Shown: one piece after another, positions 8,810 to 16,675 of the stretch
Layout of the letters: each line of letters opens with the position of its first letter
Numbering within the stretch: position 1 is the stretch's first letter
Source: Pseudomonadota bacterium
GTDB taxonomy: Bacteria > Pseudomonadota > Gammaproteobacteria > Eutrophobiales > Eutrophobiaceae
Length of the DNA stretch: 64,000 bases
Direction: 5' to 3'
NCBI GenBank assembly: GCA_013112535.1
Contig: JABFGI010000002.1
Coordinates: 1-64,000, forward strand
Notes under the pieces: generated by a model
Told to the model about the DNA's origin: nothing
Databases searched by the model: none
What the model saw: the letters and a program-made list of their open reading frames with translations, nothing else
Made by a program: the position numbers and the translations under genes

Positions 8810-9409
8810 ATGGTTGGTGATTCCTGGACACATAAGATTGCACGCGTTTGCATACTACCCTTAGTTAATACGTCGGTTACACCTAATCATTTGACTGGGC
8901 TGCGTTTTATTAGTGGTCTTGCTGCATGCGTTGCCTTTGCGATTGGTACAGATCAGTGGAATTTATGGGGAGGCATCTTCTGGTTGTTTTCTGCCTTTAT
9001 GGATCGTGCTGATGGTGAACTTGCCAGAGCATCTGGCAAGATGAGTGCTTGGGGTCATAAATTTGATTACTTTTGTGATGTTTTCGTTACCGCATTATTC
9101 TTTGTCGGTATAGGCATTGGCTTGAGAGATAGCGCACTTGGTTATTGGACCATCATTATGGGTATCAGTGCATCTGCAGGTGTTGTTGTTGCTGAAATAC
9201 TGGCAGAGATTATTGATCAGGCTAAAAAAGATACCGGGGAAAAAGCTTACGCGGGTTTTGCCGGTTTTGATTTTGATGATGTCTTATATCTTTTTGCACC
9301 AGTCGTCTGGTTGGGTTGGCATTATCCTTTTCTTATAGGCGCATCAGTTGGAGCACCAGCCTTTGCATTGTTAACATGGTATAAATCAAAGAACTTGAAA
9401 CAAGATTAA
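8810..9409 (+). CDS. Second CDP-alcohol phosphatidyltransferase family protein
   Basis: 199 residues with the full family signature at about residues 65-87 (DRADG, EL, AR, eight residues, G, HKFD, YFCD) within a helical membrane protein. The opening (WTHKIARVCILPLVNTSVTPNHLT) resembles that of the 3260-3961 protein (LTPILLNTSLTPNQVT), so the two look paralogous. It follows hpnK by 9 bases and is probably cotranscribed with hpnI-J-K, which ties it to the hopanoid or polar-lipid head-group module. The donor and acceptor are unknown. It ends two bases before the convergent methyltransferase gene. Confidence 0.85.
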   Translation: MVGDSWTHKIARVCILPLVNTSVTPNHLTGLRFISGLAACVAFAIGTDQWNLWGGIFWLFSAFMDRADGELARASGKMSAWGHKFDYFCDVFVTALFFVGIGIGLRDSALGYWTIIMGISASAGVVVAEILAEIIDQAKKDTGEKAYAGFAGFDFDDVLYLFAPVVWLGWHYPFLIGASVGAPAFALLTWYKSKNLKQD

Positions 9410-9411
9410 AA

Positions 9412-10182
9412 CTATTTTTTTCTTAATAACAACACGACATATTCAGACTTTGAATTGATCGTAGCCGGTCTAGAAATATCATAAAACTCATCGTATGCAT
9501 TAACAATCTCAAAGATCGATATCTTATCAAGCAATTTCATAAGTTGTTTTAATGTATACGTTCTAAGTTGGTATACAGAAGTATAACTTTGCTTTTTGTT
9601 AATTACCTGTGGTTTCAACACAACTTTTAATGTTTCCATTCTTTTTTTCTTATCCATTTTTATCATTGTCATTGTTGATTTAACAGTTAATCTCCCCCTT
9701 TTCGCTGTCCAACACGTAACCTTATTTGATAAGCCGGTATCAGGAACTAAATGCAGTCCAAGTACATATATCCCATTTTTTTTCAACGCTTTGGCAACCC
9801 TGACTAAATGCTGTTCAGCTTGGTTTTGAGTTAAAAGATGTCGAAATGTATCAACGGTACAAAATGCGGCATCGAATGTATCGGGTTTAACATGAAAACT
9901 TTCCATATCCCCATTAAAAATATTTGCTTTGAGTCGATTTCGTTTTAATCTTTTTCTCAGATAATCTAGAGCAATTTCATTCAAATCAAATCCAGTGCAA
10001 TCATAACCTGCGCGAATAAGCGGAGTCATTAACCTGCCAGTCCCGCAGGCAGGTTCTAAAAGTTCAGTTTTTTTGCTATTGCAATATTGATTAAAAACAG
10101 CTTTCAAAAATGCCAGTTCTTCTGACATTTCATGAGAAAATGAAACGTCATAATATGTCGGCAGGTCATACCAATTTTGCAT
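9412..10182 (-). CDS. Class I SAM-dependent methyltransferase
   Basis: 256 residues with a Rossmann-type methyltransferase fold. Motif I LLEPACGTGRLMTPLIRAGY is at about 40-60, an acidic loop after strand 2 (GFDLNEIALDYL) near 63, the NGDMESF strand near 90, and the motif IV region DAAFCTVDTFRHL. The C-terminal half (YQLRTYTLKQLMKLL) fits small-molecule methyltransferases. It sits convergent to the second CDP-alcohol transferase and divergent from the HpnO-like gene. No substrate can be assigned; methylation of a hopanoid or other lipid head group is possible but has no direct support. Confidence 0.8.
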   Translation of the reverse strand: MQNWYDLPTYYDVSFSHEMSEELAFLKAVFNQYCNSKKTELLEPACGTGRLMTPLIRAGYDCTGFDLNEIALDYLRKRLKRNRLKANIFNGDMESFHVKPDTFDAAFCTVDTFRHLLTQNQAEQHLVRVAKALKKNGIYVLGLHLVPDTGLSNKVTCWTAKRGRLTVKSTMTMIKMDKKKRMETLKVVLKPQVINKKQSYTSVYQLRTYTLKQLMKLLDKISIFEIVNAYDEFYDISRPATINSKSEYVVLLLRKK

Positions 10183-10327
10183 TACCCGAATTCCACTTTA
10201 TTCATTGTCTTGAGCTTTTTATGTCTAATTTAACAATAATGACATCCAGTTAGCCTATTATTGAAAAATTTCATTCGAAATCACGATATTACCGATACTA
10301 ACACGTACACAATATTGTGAATTATTC

Positions 10328-10333
10328 TATAAT
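10328..10333 (+). promoter_or_regulatory. Candidate -10 element upstream of the HpnO-like aminotransferase
   Basis: A consensus TATAAT lies 45 bases before the ATG at 10379 in a 196-base divergent spacer. The matching -35 region (about 10305-10310, GTACAC) is weak, so an activator may be needed, or the site may be chance in AT-rich DNA. Confidence 0.35.
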
Positions 10334-10378
10334 TCGGCATAAAATCCGGTTTTAAAGGACTAATTATTAGAAACTAAA

Positions 10379-11803
10379 ATGGCAATCAACATCAAACAAT
10401 TACTGGCCGGCGCCAGAGGCGAAAATTACGATTTACATGAAAAACATGTAAATCCACGTTTCGTTAAAACCCTCAACACAATCGGCTTTGACAAGTGTTA
10501 CACACGAGCTGAAGGCCAATATTTATGGGACATTAATGGTCAACGTTACCTTGATATGCTGGCTGGTTATGGTGTTTTTAATGTTGGTCGCAACAACCCT
10601 GAAATTCGTCAAACTTTAATCGACTTCATGGAAGCAGACTATCCCAGTCTGGTACAGCTGGATGCGCCACTATTATCCGGATTACTTGCAAAAGAGCTTA
10701 AGCAACGCATGCCAAATGATCTGGATTATGTCTATTTTACAAATTCTGGGACAGAAGGCGTTGAAACAGCCATTAAATTTGCTCGTTGTGCGACCAAACG
10801 TTCGGGTATTATTCATGCTAAAAAATCATTTCATGGTTTAAGTAACGGATCTTTATCTATAAATGGTGATGAAACATTTCGCGAAGGCTTTGGTCCGTTA
10901 TTGCCCGATTGCGTGCAAGTGCCTTTTGGCGATATTGAAGCACTTGAAAAAGCGCTTTCAAGAAATGATATTGCAGCTTTTATCGTCGAACCAATTCAGG
11001 GTAAAGGCGTCAACATACCGCCCGCAGGTTATCTCAAACAGGCACAGGAATTATGTCACCTGCATAAAACATTATTTATAGTCGATGAAATTCAATCGGG
11101 TATGGGGCGTACCGGTAAATTTCTTGCGATAGAACATGAGAATGATATCGATCCGGATATGGTTATTTTATCTAAATCATTATCGGGAGGCTTTATTCCA
11201 GTAGGTGCTGTGCTTACCCGGAAGTGGATTTATAACAAGGTTTTTTCTTCAATGGATCGCTCTGTTGTGCATTCATCCACTTTTGGTCAAGGCAATCTGG
11301 CAATGGCAGCAGGACTTGCTTCCCTCGATTATATTGATGAACACAAGTTAATGGAAAATGCGACTGCTATGGGTAACCTGCTCGGTAATCAATTATCCGA
11401 ACTAAAAGATTCTTATGAGTTTATTAAAGATATACGCTGGCGCGGACTGATGCTGGCAATCGAATTTGGTTCGCCAAAATCTCTTAAGCTTAAAGCAGCC
11501 TGGGCTCTCGCTCATAAGTTGAATAAAAGTCTGTTCCCACAAGCGGTTACTATTCCATTACTACAGGATCACAATGTATTAACACAGGTAGCGGGTCATA
11601 ATGTCGATATCATTAAATTAATTCCACCATTAATGATTGATAAAACAGATGTAGATTATTTTGTATCATCATTCAAGGCTGTCATGGAATCATTACATAA
11701 ATTTCCGGGACCATGCTGGGAAGTTATATCAAGAATTGGAAAATCATCATTTCCTAACTCACCCGATATTAATCACACTTTTCCAACTGAAAGTAACGTA
11801 TAA
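10379..11803 (+). CDS. hpnO: HpnO-like class III (PLP-dependent) aminotransferase
   Basis: 474 residues, class III aminotransferase fold. Visible features are FTNSGTEGVETAIKFAR (phosphate-binding region), FHGLSNGSLS, the EPIQGKG strand, IVDEIQSGMGRTGK with the cofactor Asp, and Schiff-base Lys266 in VILSKSLSGGF. The family includes acetylornithine and 4-aminobutyrate transaminases and HpnO, which aminates the hopanoid side chain to 35-aminobacteriohopanetriol. The hopanoid neighbourhood favours HpnO, but the gene also borders the pfa/ole block and the substrate cannot be read from sequence. The C-terminal tail after about residue 440 looks poorly conserved. Confidence 0.62.
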   Translation: MAINIKQLLAGARGENYDLHEKHVNPRFVKTLNTIGFDKCYTRAEGQYLWDINGQRYLDMLAGYGVFNVGRNNPEIRQTLIDFMEADYPSLVQLDAPLLSGLLAKELKQRMPNDLDYVYFTNSGTEGVETAIKFARCATKRSGIIHAKKSFHGLSNGSLSINGDETFREGFGPLLPDCVQVPFGDIEALEKALSRNDIAAFIVEPIQGKGVNIPPAGYLKQAQELCHLHKTLFIVDEIQSGMGRTGKFLAIEHENDIDPDMVILSKSLSGGFIPVGAVLTRKWIYNKVFSSMDRSVVHSSTFGQGNLAMAAGLASLDYIDEHKLMENATAMGNLLGNQLSELKDSYEFIKDIRWRGLMLAIEFGSPKSLKLKAAWALAHKLNKSLFPQAVTIPLLQDHNVLTQVAGHNVDIIKLIPPLMIDKTDVDYFVSSFKAVMESLHKFPGPCWEVISRIGKSSFPNSPDINHTFPTESNV

Positions 11804-11813
11804 AAATAGAATA

Positions 11814-12314
11814 TTGAAAGAATTAAAATTACTTGATGATGGCGATTCATTTAGAAAAGCCGCTTATAATTTATTAAAAAACTCTGATTTTTTTTCGGAC
11901 TTTAATGAAGAAGAACTGGGCGTGTTAGCTCGTTGGAGTAAAGCCTACTCTGCAGATACGGGTTGTGTTGTTCTAAACGAAGGAGATAAAAGTAATTGTC
12001 TCTGCATAATTATTAAAGGACACGTAAACATATTCAAAGCCATACCAAATGATGAGCAATTAAAAATCGCCGACGTATCAGAGGAAGAATCAATTGGTGA
12101 AATGGGCATTATTGATGGCGAGCCTTTTTCAGCTTCAGCAATCGCTTCCGAAGATTCAATTGTATTACTAATAACCCGTGAAGATTTTGAGGATATTGCG
12201 AAAAAACATCTCGAACTCAGCAACAAACTATTATGGAAGCTTTCCAGAATTATTACAGCGCGCCTCAGAGATACAACTAAACGACTGGCAATATTACTCA
12301 CTGGCAAAAAATAA
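11814..12314 (+). CDS. Cyclic-nucleotide-binding (CNMP/CRP-fold) regulatory protein, probable TTG start
   Basis: A CNMP-binding beta-roll is clear: LKNSDFFSDFNEEELGVLA, GCVVLNEGDKSNCLCIIIKGHVNIF, and the phosphate cassette region IGEMGIIDGEPFSASAIA. A helical end (LSRIITARLRDTTKRL) follows and there is no DNA-binding domain. An ATG-initiated reading would start at 11661 and run for over 140 bases inside the aminotransferase gene. The only plausible start clear of that gene is TTG at 11814, giving 166 residues, although its ribosome binding site is poor. The cassette lacks the canonical Arg (SASAI where RxA is usual), so cyclic-nucleotide binding is uncertain. Its 3' end overlaps the convergent PPTase gene by 17 bases. 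Confidence 0.7.
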   Translation: MKELKLLDDGDSFRKAAYNLLKNSDFFSDFNEEELGVLARWSKAYSADTGCVVLNEGDKSNCLCIIIKGHVNIFKAIPNDEQLKIADVSEEESIGEMGIIDGEPFSASAIASEDSIVLLITREDFEDIAKKHLELSNKLLWKLSRIITARLRDTTKRLAILLTGKK

Positions 12315-13020
12315 TCTTTTTTTCTTTACCGCAGCATGTTAGCGCCGTTTTATAATTTTCAATGTCCATTAAATTATAGCAATGCCATTGCTCATTGGTT
12401 AATTGTGAATCAGTGAATTCAATTTTGGTTCTACTGTTATCACTTAACGAAACAGTAAAACGATCAAGTCCAAAAGCGACTCCTTTTCCATCGGCTTTAA
12501 TAAAGGATTCTTTTCTCGCCCAGACACGATAAAAGGTTTCTAACTGTTGTCCAATATCTATTTTAGAAAATTCTTCATTTTCTTTTACACTAAAAAACCT
12601 TTCAGACAAGGATCTGTAATCAATTTGATCATTTATCATTTCAATATCGACACCAATTTTACAGCCTAACGTTACAGCAATAAGTGCATAGTTACCTGAA
12701 TGAGACACATTAAATTCGACAGGTTGATCATTATGCAGATATTCTATGTATGGTTTCTTGTGTTCGCCATAAGAAAATAATATTTTATCTGCTGTCATAC
12801 CTGATAAACCGGATAACATTTGCCTTAATGCACTGCGCACAATGATAAATTGCTTCTTTTTTTCTTCTATTTTTAATCTATTCGCACGTTCACGTTCATC
12901 ATCTGACAAACAGAACATTAAATCATCGCATTCAAACGAATCCAGCTGTAATAATAAAACATGTATTTCCTGATCAGACAGTTTAATTTTATCTTGAAAA
13001 AACTGATTATTGCGATTCAT
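12298..13020 (-). CDS. Sfp-type 4'-phosphopantetheinyl transferase
   Basis: 240 residues from the ATG at 13020; an upstream in-frame TTG at 13038 is less likely. The enzyme attaches phosphopantetheine from CoA to the active-site Ser of carrier proteins. Key motifs are FNVSHSGNYALIAV, GCKIGVDIEMIND (magnesium-binding Asp and Glu) and FYRVWARKESFIKADGKG, the hallmark of Sfp/Gsp-type enzymes. The natural clients are the four ACP domains of the PfaA protein encoded at 32955-39764; pfa clusters usually include such an enzyme (PfaE). It is the last gene of the oleB-oleC-oleD run, overlapping the oleD end by 14 bases. Confidence 0.92.
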   Translation of the reverse strand: MNRNNQFFQDKIKLSDQEIHVLLLQLDSFECDDLMFCLSDDERERANRLKIEEKKKQFIIVRSALRQMLSGLSGMTADKILFSYGEHKKPYIEYLHNDQPVEFNVSHSGNYALIAVTLGCKIGVDIEMINDQIDYRSLSERFFSVKENEEFSKIDIGQQLETFYRVWARKESFIKADGKGVAFGLDRFTVSLSDNSRTKIEFTDSQLTNEQWHCYNLMDIENYKTALTCCGKEKKIIFCQ

Positions 13021-14014
13021 TTTTATTAACAGCCGCAATATGTTTTTTAAGATTTTTCATGCCTTCATCAATACTAACAGCGGGCTCATAGTCTATATCC
13101 TGTTTGGCCGCTGTCAGATCAAACCAATGTGAAGTTGAAAGTTGCCTGGCAACAAAACGAGTCATAATCGGTTCTTCCTTAATTTTCAACCAGGCATAAC
13201 TCTTTTCTAATATCACACCAACTAAATAAGCTAAAGTTTCAGGAATTTGCTTATTTACTTCAGGTAAATCAGCCGCAATTAATATTTTATTAATTAAATC
13301 TGACATACTAATAGGCTCACCGTTACTAATAAAATAAGCCTTACCAGCACAATTACCCTTTGACATCAAACAATCTGCTGCACGCAGATGTGCCAGAACT
13401 GCATTATCGATATAACAGGAATCAACTTTATTATTCTTATTACCAACCAGTTTTAAACGTCCAGACTTTGCCCTACTGATAATTCTTGGTACAAGATGAG
13501 GATCTTCCGGCCCCCAGATCAAGTGTGGACGTAATGAAACTGTTTTCAAATCGTCACAATTTGCGTTAATAACAAGTTGTTCTGCTTCCGTCTTTGTTCT
13601 TTGATAGGCATTAAAAAAGTCGCTAACATAGGGAGCCGATTCATTAATACCCTTTTCATCATTGCCATCAAAAACGACGCTGGGTGTACTGGTATAAACC
13701 AGATATTTAACATTATTAACCCGACAAGTTTCCAGAACATTATTTGTTGCAACAACATTAGCCTGATAATAATCATCATAATCACCCCATACTCCGGCTT
13801 TTGCAGCGACATGAAAAATAACATCACAATCTTTAGCCGCAGTATTAATATCGTCCTTTCTGGTCAAATCACCCTGTAGTGTTTCAACACCAAGATTATT
13901 AAGCCACGAGTATTGATTTCGTTGAATTGTTTTAACAGCATCACCTCTTTTTAACAGGGCTTTAACAATGGCCCCGCCAAGGAATCCACCGCCACCCGTT
14001 ACCAGTGCTTTCAA
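13007..14014 (-). CDS. oleD: OleD: 2-alkyl-3-oxoacid reductase (SDR/3-beta-HSD family)
   Basis: 335 residues, extended short-chain dehydrogenase. The N-terminal dinucleotide motif is GGGGFLGG, followed by GDLT, FHVAAKAGVWG, a YTSTPSVV strand and the catalytic YQRTK (YxxxK). OleD reduces the beta-keto acid made by OleA to the beta-hydroxy acid in head-to-head olefin biosynthesis. I choose the TTG at 14014, which overlaps the oleC stop as TTGA and has GAGG about 7 bases upstream; an ATG at 14035 would add residues before the usual KALVTGGGG start. The oleB-oleC-oleD order makes the assignment firm. Confidence 0.9.
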   Translation of the reverse strand: MKALVTGGGGFLGGAIVKALLKRGDAVKTIQRNQYSWLNNLGVETLQGDLTRKDDINTAAKDCDVIFHVAAKAGVWGDYDDYYQANVVATNNVLETCRVNNVKYLVYTSTPSVVFDGNDEKGINESAPYVSDFFNAYQRTKTEAEQLVINANCDDLKTVSLRPHLIWGPEDPHLVPRIISRAKSGRLKLVGNKNNKVDSCYIDNAVLAHLRAADCLMSKGNCAGKAYFISNGEPISMSDLINKILIAADLPEVNKQIPETLAYLVGVILEKSYAWLKIKEEPIMTRFVARQLSTSHWFDLTAAKQDIDYEPAVSIDEGMKNLKKHIAAVNKNESQ

Positions 14015-15666
14015 AATAAAACCTCGGTTGCCCAATCTGCCAATTTTTCACGACCAATTTTTGCATTGTGGCGAACATCAACGGGAAAAGCAGAATGAAA
14101 AAGAATATGCTTTATATTTTTTGTTAATTCTGAGCCGGCAGCCAGCATTAACAATTCTTCTGTTAATTCTTTCTTATTAAACTTTTTATGTTCAGACTCA
14201 AGTTCAATACAAATAACAGGTACAGTTTTATTGTTACATATTGCGCCTACTAACGCAGAACGAAAAACGAACGGGTGAGAATTAAAAATAGCTTCACAAC
14301 ATATCGTGAACATGGATTCTGACTCTGTCATAACGCGATGACTTTTACGGCCACAAAACCAGAGTCTATTTTCATCATCAAGATAACCCGTATCTCCCAT
14401 GCGATGATAAAAGCCATCTTTGCATCGTATTTTAGTCAAGCCAGTTTCTTTATTTCGATTAAAATAAGATCGTGTTACCTGAGGTCCTTTGACACATATT
14501 TCACCAATTTGATTAGCTGGTAATACCAGTTCATCATTCCATTCTGAAATAATATCATCCGTTATTTTAATAATTCCAACTTCCAGGCAAGATACAGGTT
14601 GACCAACACATATTCCTTTTCCTGTAGCCGTATCTCTAGCTGTTTTATTCAGTATTTCATTGCTTCCTATAGAACTAACCGGCAATGACTCGGTAGCACC
14701 ATAAGGCGTGAATATTTGCGTTTCATAATTTAATAACACTTTAAATCTGTCTAATACTGAAGAAGAAACAGGTGCGCCGGCTGATAATACACGTTTCAAT
14801 GAAGGTAATTTTACTTCTTTATTTTCTGCCCATTTACCAACACGATGCAATAAAGCAGGAGAACCAAACATATTAGTACATTTATACTGAGTGACAGCGT
14901 CAATGATTCTTATTGGGTCTACAGAACCCGGTTTTGTAAAGTCCATCACCGGAATAATTGATGTCATACCTAATGCCGGTGCAAACAAAGCAAATAAAGG
15001 AAATGTAGCCAGATCAACTTCACCTGGCTGAATATTATAAAGTTCTTTTAAAGCATTAACCTGTGCAGTGAAATTGGCATGTGTATAAACAACACCTTTA
15101 GGTATACCAGTACTACCACTTGTAAAAAGAATGGCTGCTATGTCTTCTGCTTTTGTTTCTTTTTTTATACGTTTAGATTTTTTACCAAGTAACTTTATTT
15201 TTTCAAGGTCTGTTAAAAAGGGTTTGCTTAAAACATTACCACCGACCAGAACTATTTTATGAATTGTTCCTTTAGACCAACCTAGTACAACTTTGGCGAT
15301 GTTCGCTGTGGTATTACCGATAAAAGCTTCAGGCTCTGCTTCTTGCAGGCATTTACCCAGATTCTTAATTCCCATGCCCGGATCAACGGCAACAAGTACA
15401 GCTTCCAGTTTAAACAAGGCAAAAACCAGTGCAAAAAAATCAAGGCCCGGTTTAACCATTAACACTGTCCTGGTTCCCTTTTTTATGCCGTATGCTTCCA
15501 GTCCATTCGCAATCAGGTCACTTATTTCATCTAATTCTTTATAAGAATAAGCCGTTTCATAGGATGCTTTTTCTAACTTCTTTTTACTCTGTTTTACAAC
15601 CGCATAAGTATCAGGTTGCTTTGCTGCCAGTACTGGCAAATGTGATGCAATATTTGCCGTAACCAT
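14011..15666 (-). CDS. oleC: OleC: beta-lactone synthetase (AMP-dependent ligase fold)
   Basis: 551 residues of the acyl-adenylating family. The P-loop-like motif AAILFTSGSTGIPKGVVYTH is at about 182-201, with TPYGATESLP and HRMGDTGYLDDENRLWFCGRK further on. OleC activates the beta-hydroxy acid from OleD with ATP and closes it to a beta-lactone rather than making a CoA ester. It lies 6 bases after oleB and its stop overlaps the oleD start, so it is translationally coupled. Without the ole context it would be annotated as a fatty-acid CoA ligase; the neighbours decide the call. Confidence 0.9.
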   Translation of the reverse strand: MVTANIASHLPVLAAKQPDTYAVVKQSKKKLEKASYETAYSYKELDEISDLIANGLEAYGIKKGTRTVLMVKPGLDFFALVFALFKLEAVLVAVDPGMGIKNLGKCLQEAEPEAFIGNTTANIAKVVLGWSKGTIHKIVLVGGNVLSKPFLTDLEKIKLLGKKSKRIKKETKAEDIAAILFTSGSTGIPKGVVYTHANFTAQVNALKELYNIQPGEVDLATFPLFALFAPALGMTSIIPVMDFTKPGSVDPIRIIDAVTQYKCTNMFGSPALLHRVGKWAENKEVKLPSLKRVLSAGAPVSSSVLDRFKVLLNYETQIFTPYGATESLPVSSIGSNEILNKTARDTATGKGICVGQPVSCLEVGIIKITDDIISEWNDELVLPANQIGEICVKGPQVTRSYFNRNKETGLTKIRCKDGFYHRMGDTGYLDDENRLWFCGRKSHRVMTESESMFTICCEAIFNSHPFVFRSALVGAICNNKTVPVICIELESEHKKFNKKELTEELLMLAAGSELTKNIKHILFHSAFPVDVRHNAKIGREKLADWATEVLF

Positions 15667-15672
15667 GGGTAT

Positions 15673-16563
15673 TTACTCTACAGGATTACTTTTCAGAAAC
15701 TTTTGAATAACAGGAATAACTTCATTAGCTGCATCTTCCAGTAAATAATGCCCGGCATCATATTCGTGATATTCAGCATCAGGCATGCGTTTCTTCCATT
15801 CATTTAAATAGTGAACATCAAACACAAAATCATTTAGCCCCCAACAAACCAGCATGGGTACTTTTTCGAATTGTTGCAGGTTTTTATCTACTTGTTCAAC
15901 CATATCATAAGTAGGGTGCATTTTATCCAGAGGAATATCTTCTACAAATCGTAGAACAGAAAAACGATGCGCCCAGCTATCGTATGGCGCAAGATAAGCA
16001 TTCTTTACTTCTTTATCCATAGCTTTTCGGGTAACGCATTGAATCACGCCACCGCGACAAAAGGCATTCAAGCCTTGAATCAAAAAAGAACCTATAAGAG
16101 GCGTGCGACTCAATTTTAATTGCCAGGGAACTTGTCTACCTTCAGGAATATGAAAACCAGCAGTATTTGAAATAACAAGACGTTTAATTTTATCCGGATA
16201 TCGTGTGGCATAGGCCATACCAATCATACCTCCCCAATCATGAACGATTAAGGTTAGATTGTTATCAACACCCAGTGAGCTTAAAAGCGTATCAAGATCG
16301 TCAACCCGCTGTTTTAGAGTAAATTCATACTTACTTTTGACAGGCTTGTCTGATAAGCCCATGCCAATATGATCAGGGACGATACAATGATAGTTATTTA
16401 TTAATGCTGAAAATAAATGACGATAATAAAACGACCAACTTGGATTACCATGTAACATCACTACCGTTTCAGAATGATCCTTACCTCCCTCGAGATAATG
16501 CATTCGACATCCATTAATTGACGTATACGAAGAAAGTTCTATTGGATAATCAGGGAATTGCAT
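15673..16563 (-). CDS. oleB: OleB: beta-lactone decarboxylase (alpha/beta hydrolase, haloalkane dehalogenase-like)
   Basis: 296 residues. The alpha/beta-hydrolase elements are the oxyanion region LHGNPSWSFYYRH, nucleophile Asp in LIVHDWGGMIGMAYA, a VCWGLNDFVFD strand with the acidic member, and the final His in AGHYLLEDA. OleB removes CO2 from the beta-lactone made by OleC and yields the cis-olefin. It is the first gene of oleB-C-D-PPTase, with 112 bases between it and pbpC. Generic haloalkane dehalogenases share the fold, but the contiguous oleC and oleD settle the role. Confidence 0.9.
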   Translation of the reverse strand: MQFPDYPIELSSYTSINGCRMHYLEGGKDHSETVVMLHGNPSWSFYYRHLFSALINNYHCIVPDHIGMGLSDKPVKSKYEFTLKQRVDDLDTLLSSLGVDNNLTLIVHDWGGMIGMAYATRYPDKIKRLVISNTAGFHIPEGRQVPWQLKLSRTPLIGSFLIQGLNAFCRGGVIQCVTRKAMDKEVKNAYLAPYDSWAHRFSVLRFVEDIPLDKMHPTYDMVEQVDKNLQQFEKVPMLVCWGLNDFVFDVHYLNEWKKRMPDAEYHEYDAGHYLLEDAANEVIPVIQKFLKSNPVE

Positions 16564-16675
16564 GAGTTATTGATTTTATTGTAAATTTTATACTAGGGTA
16601 GTTTACTGAATATTACCGTAATCACCAAGCCTTGTAATTATAACTAATAATAAAAACGAAATTGATTCTATATTT

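Noticed and set aside
11661..11813. Longer start of the cyclic-nucleotide-binding protein at an ATG inside the aminotransferase gene
   Set aside because: It would overlap the aminotransferase by 143 bases, and the added residues (MYHHSRLSWNHY...) look like an out-of-frame shadow.
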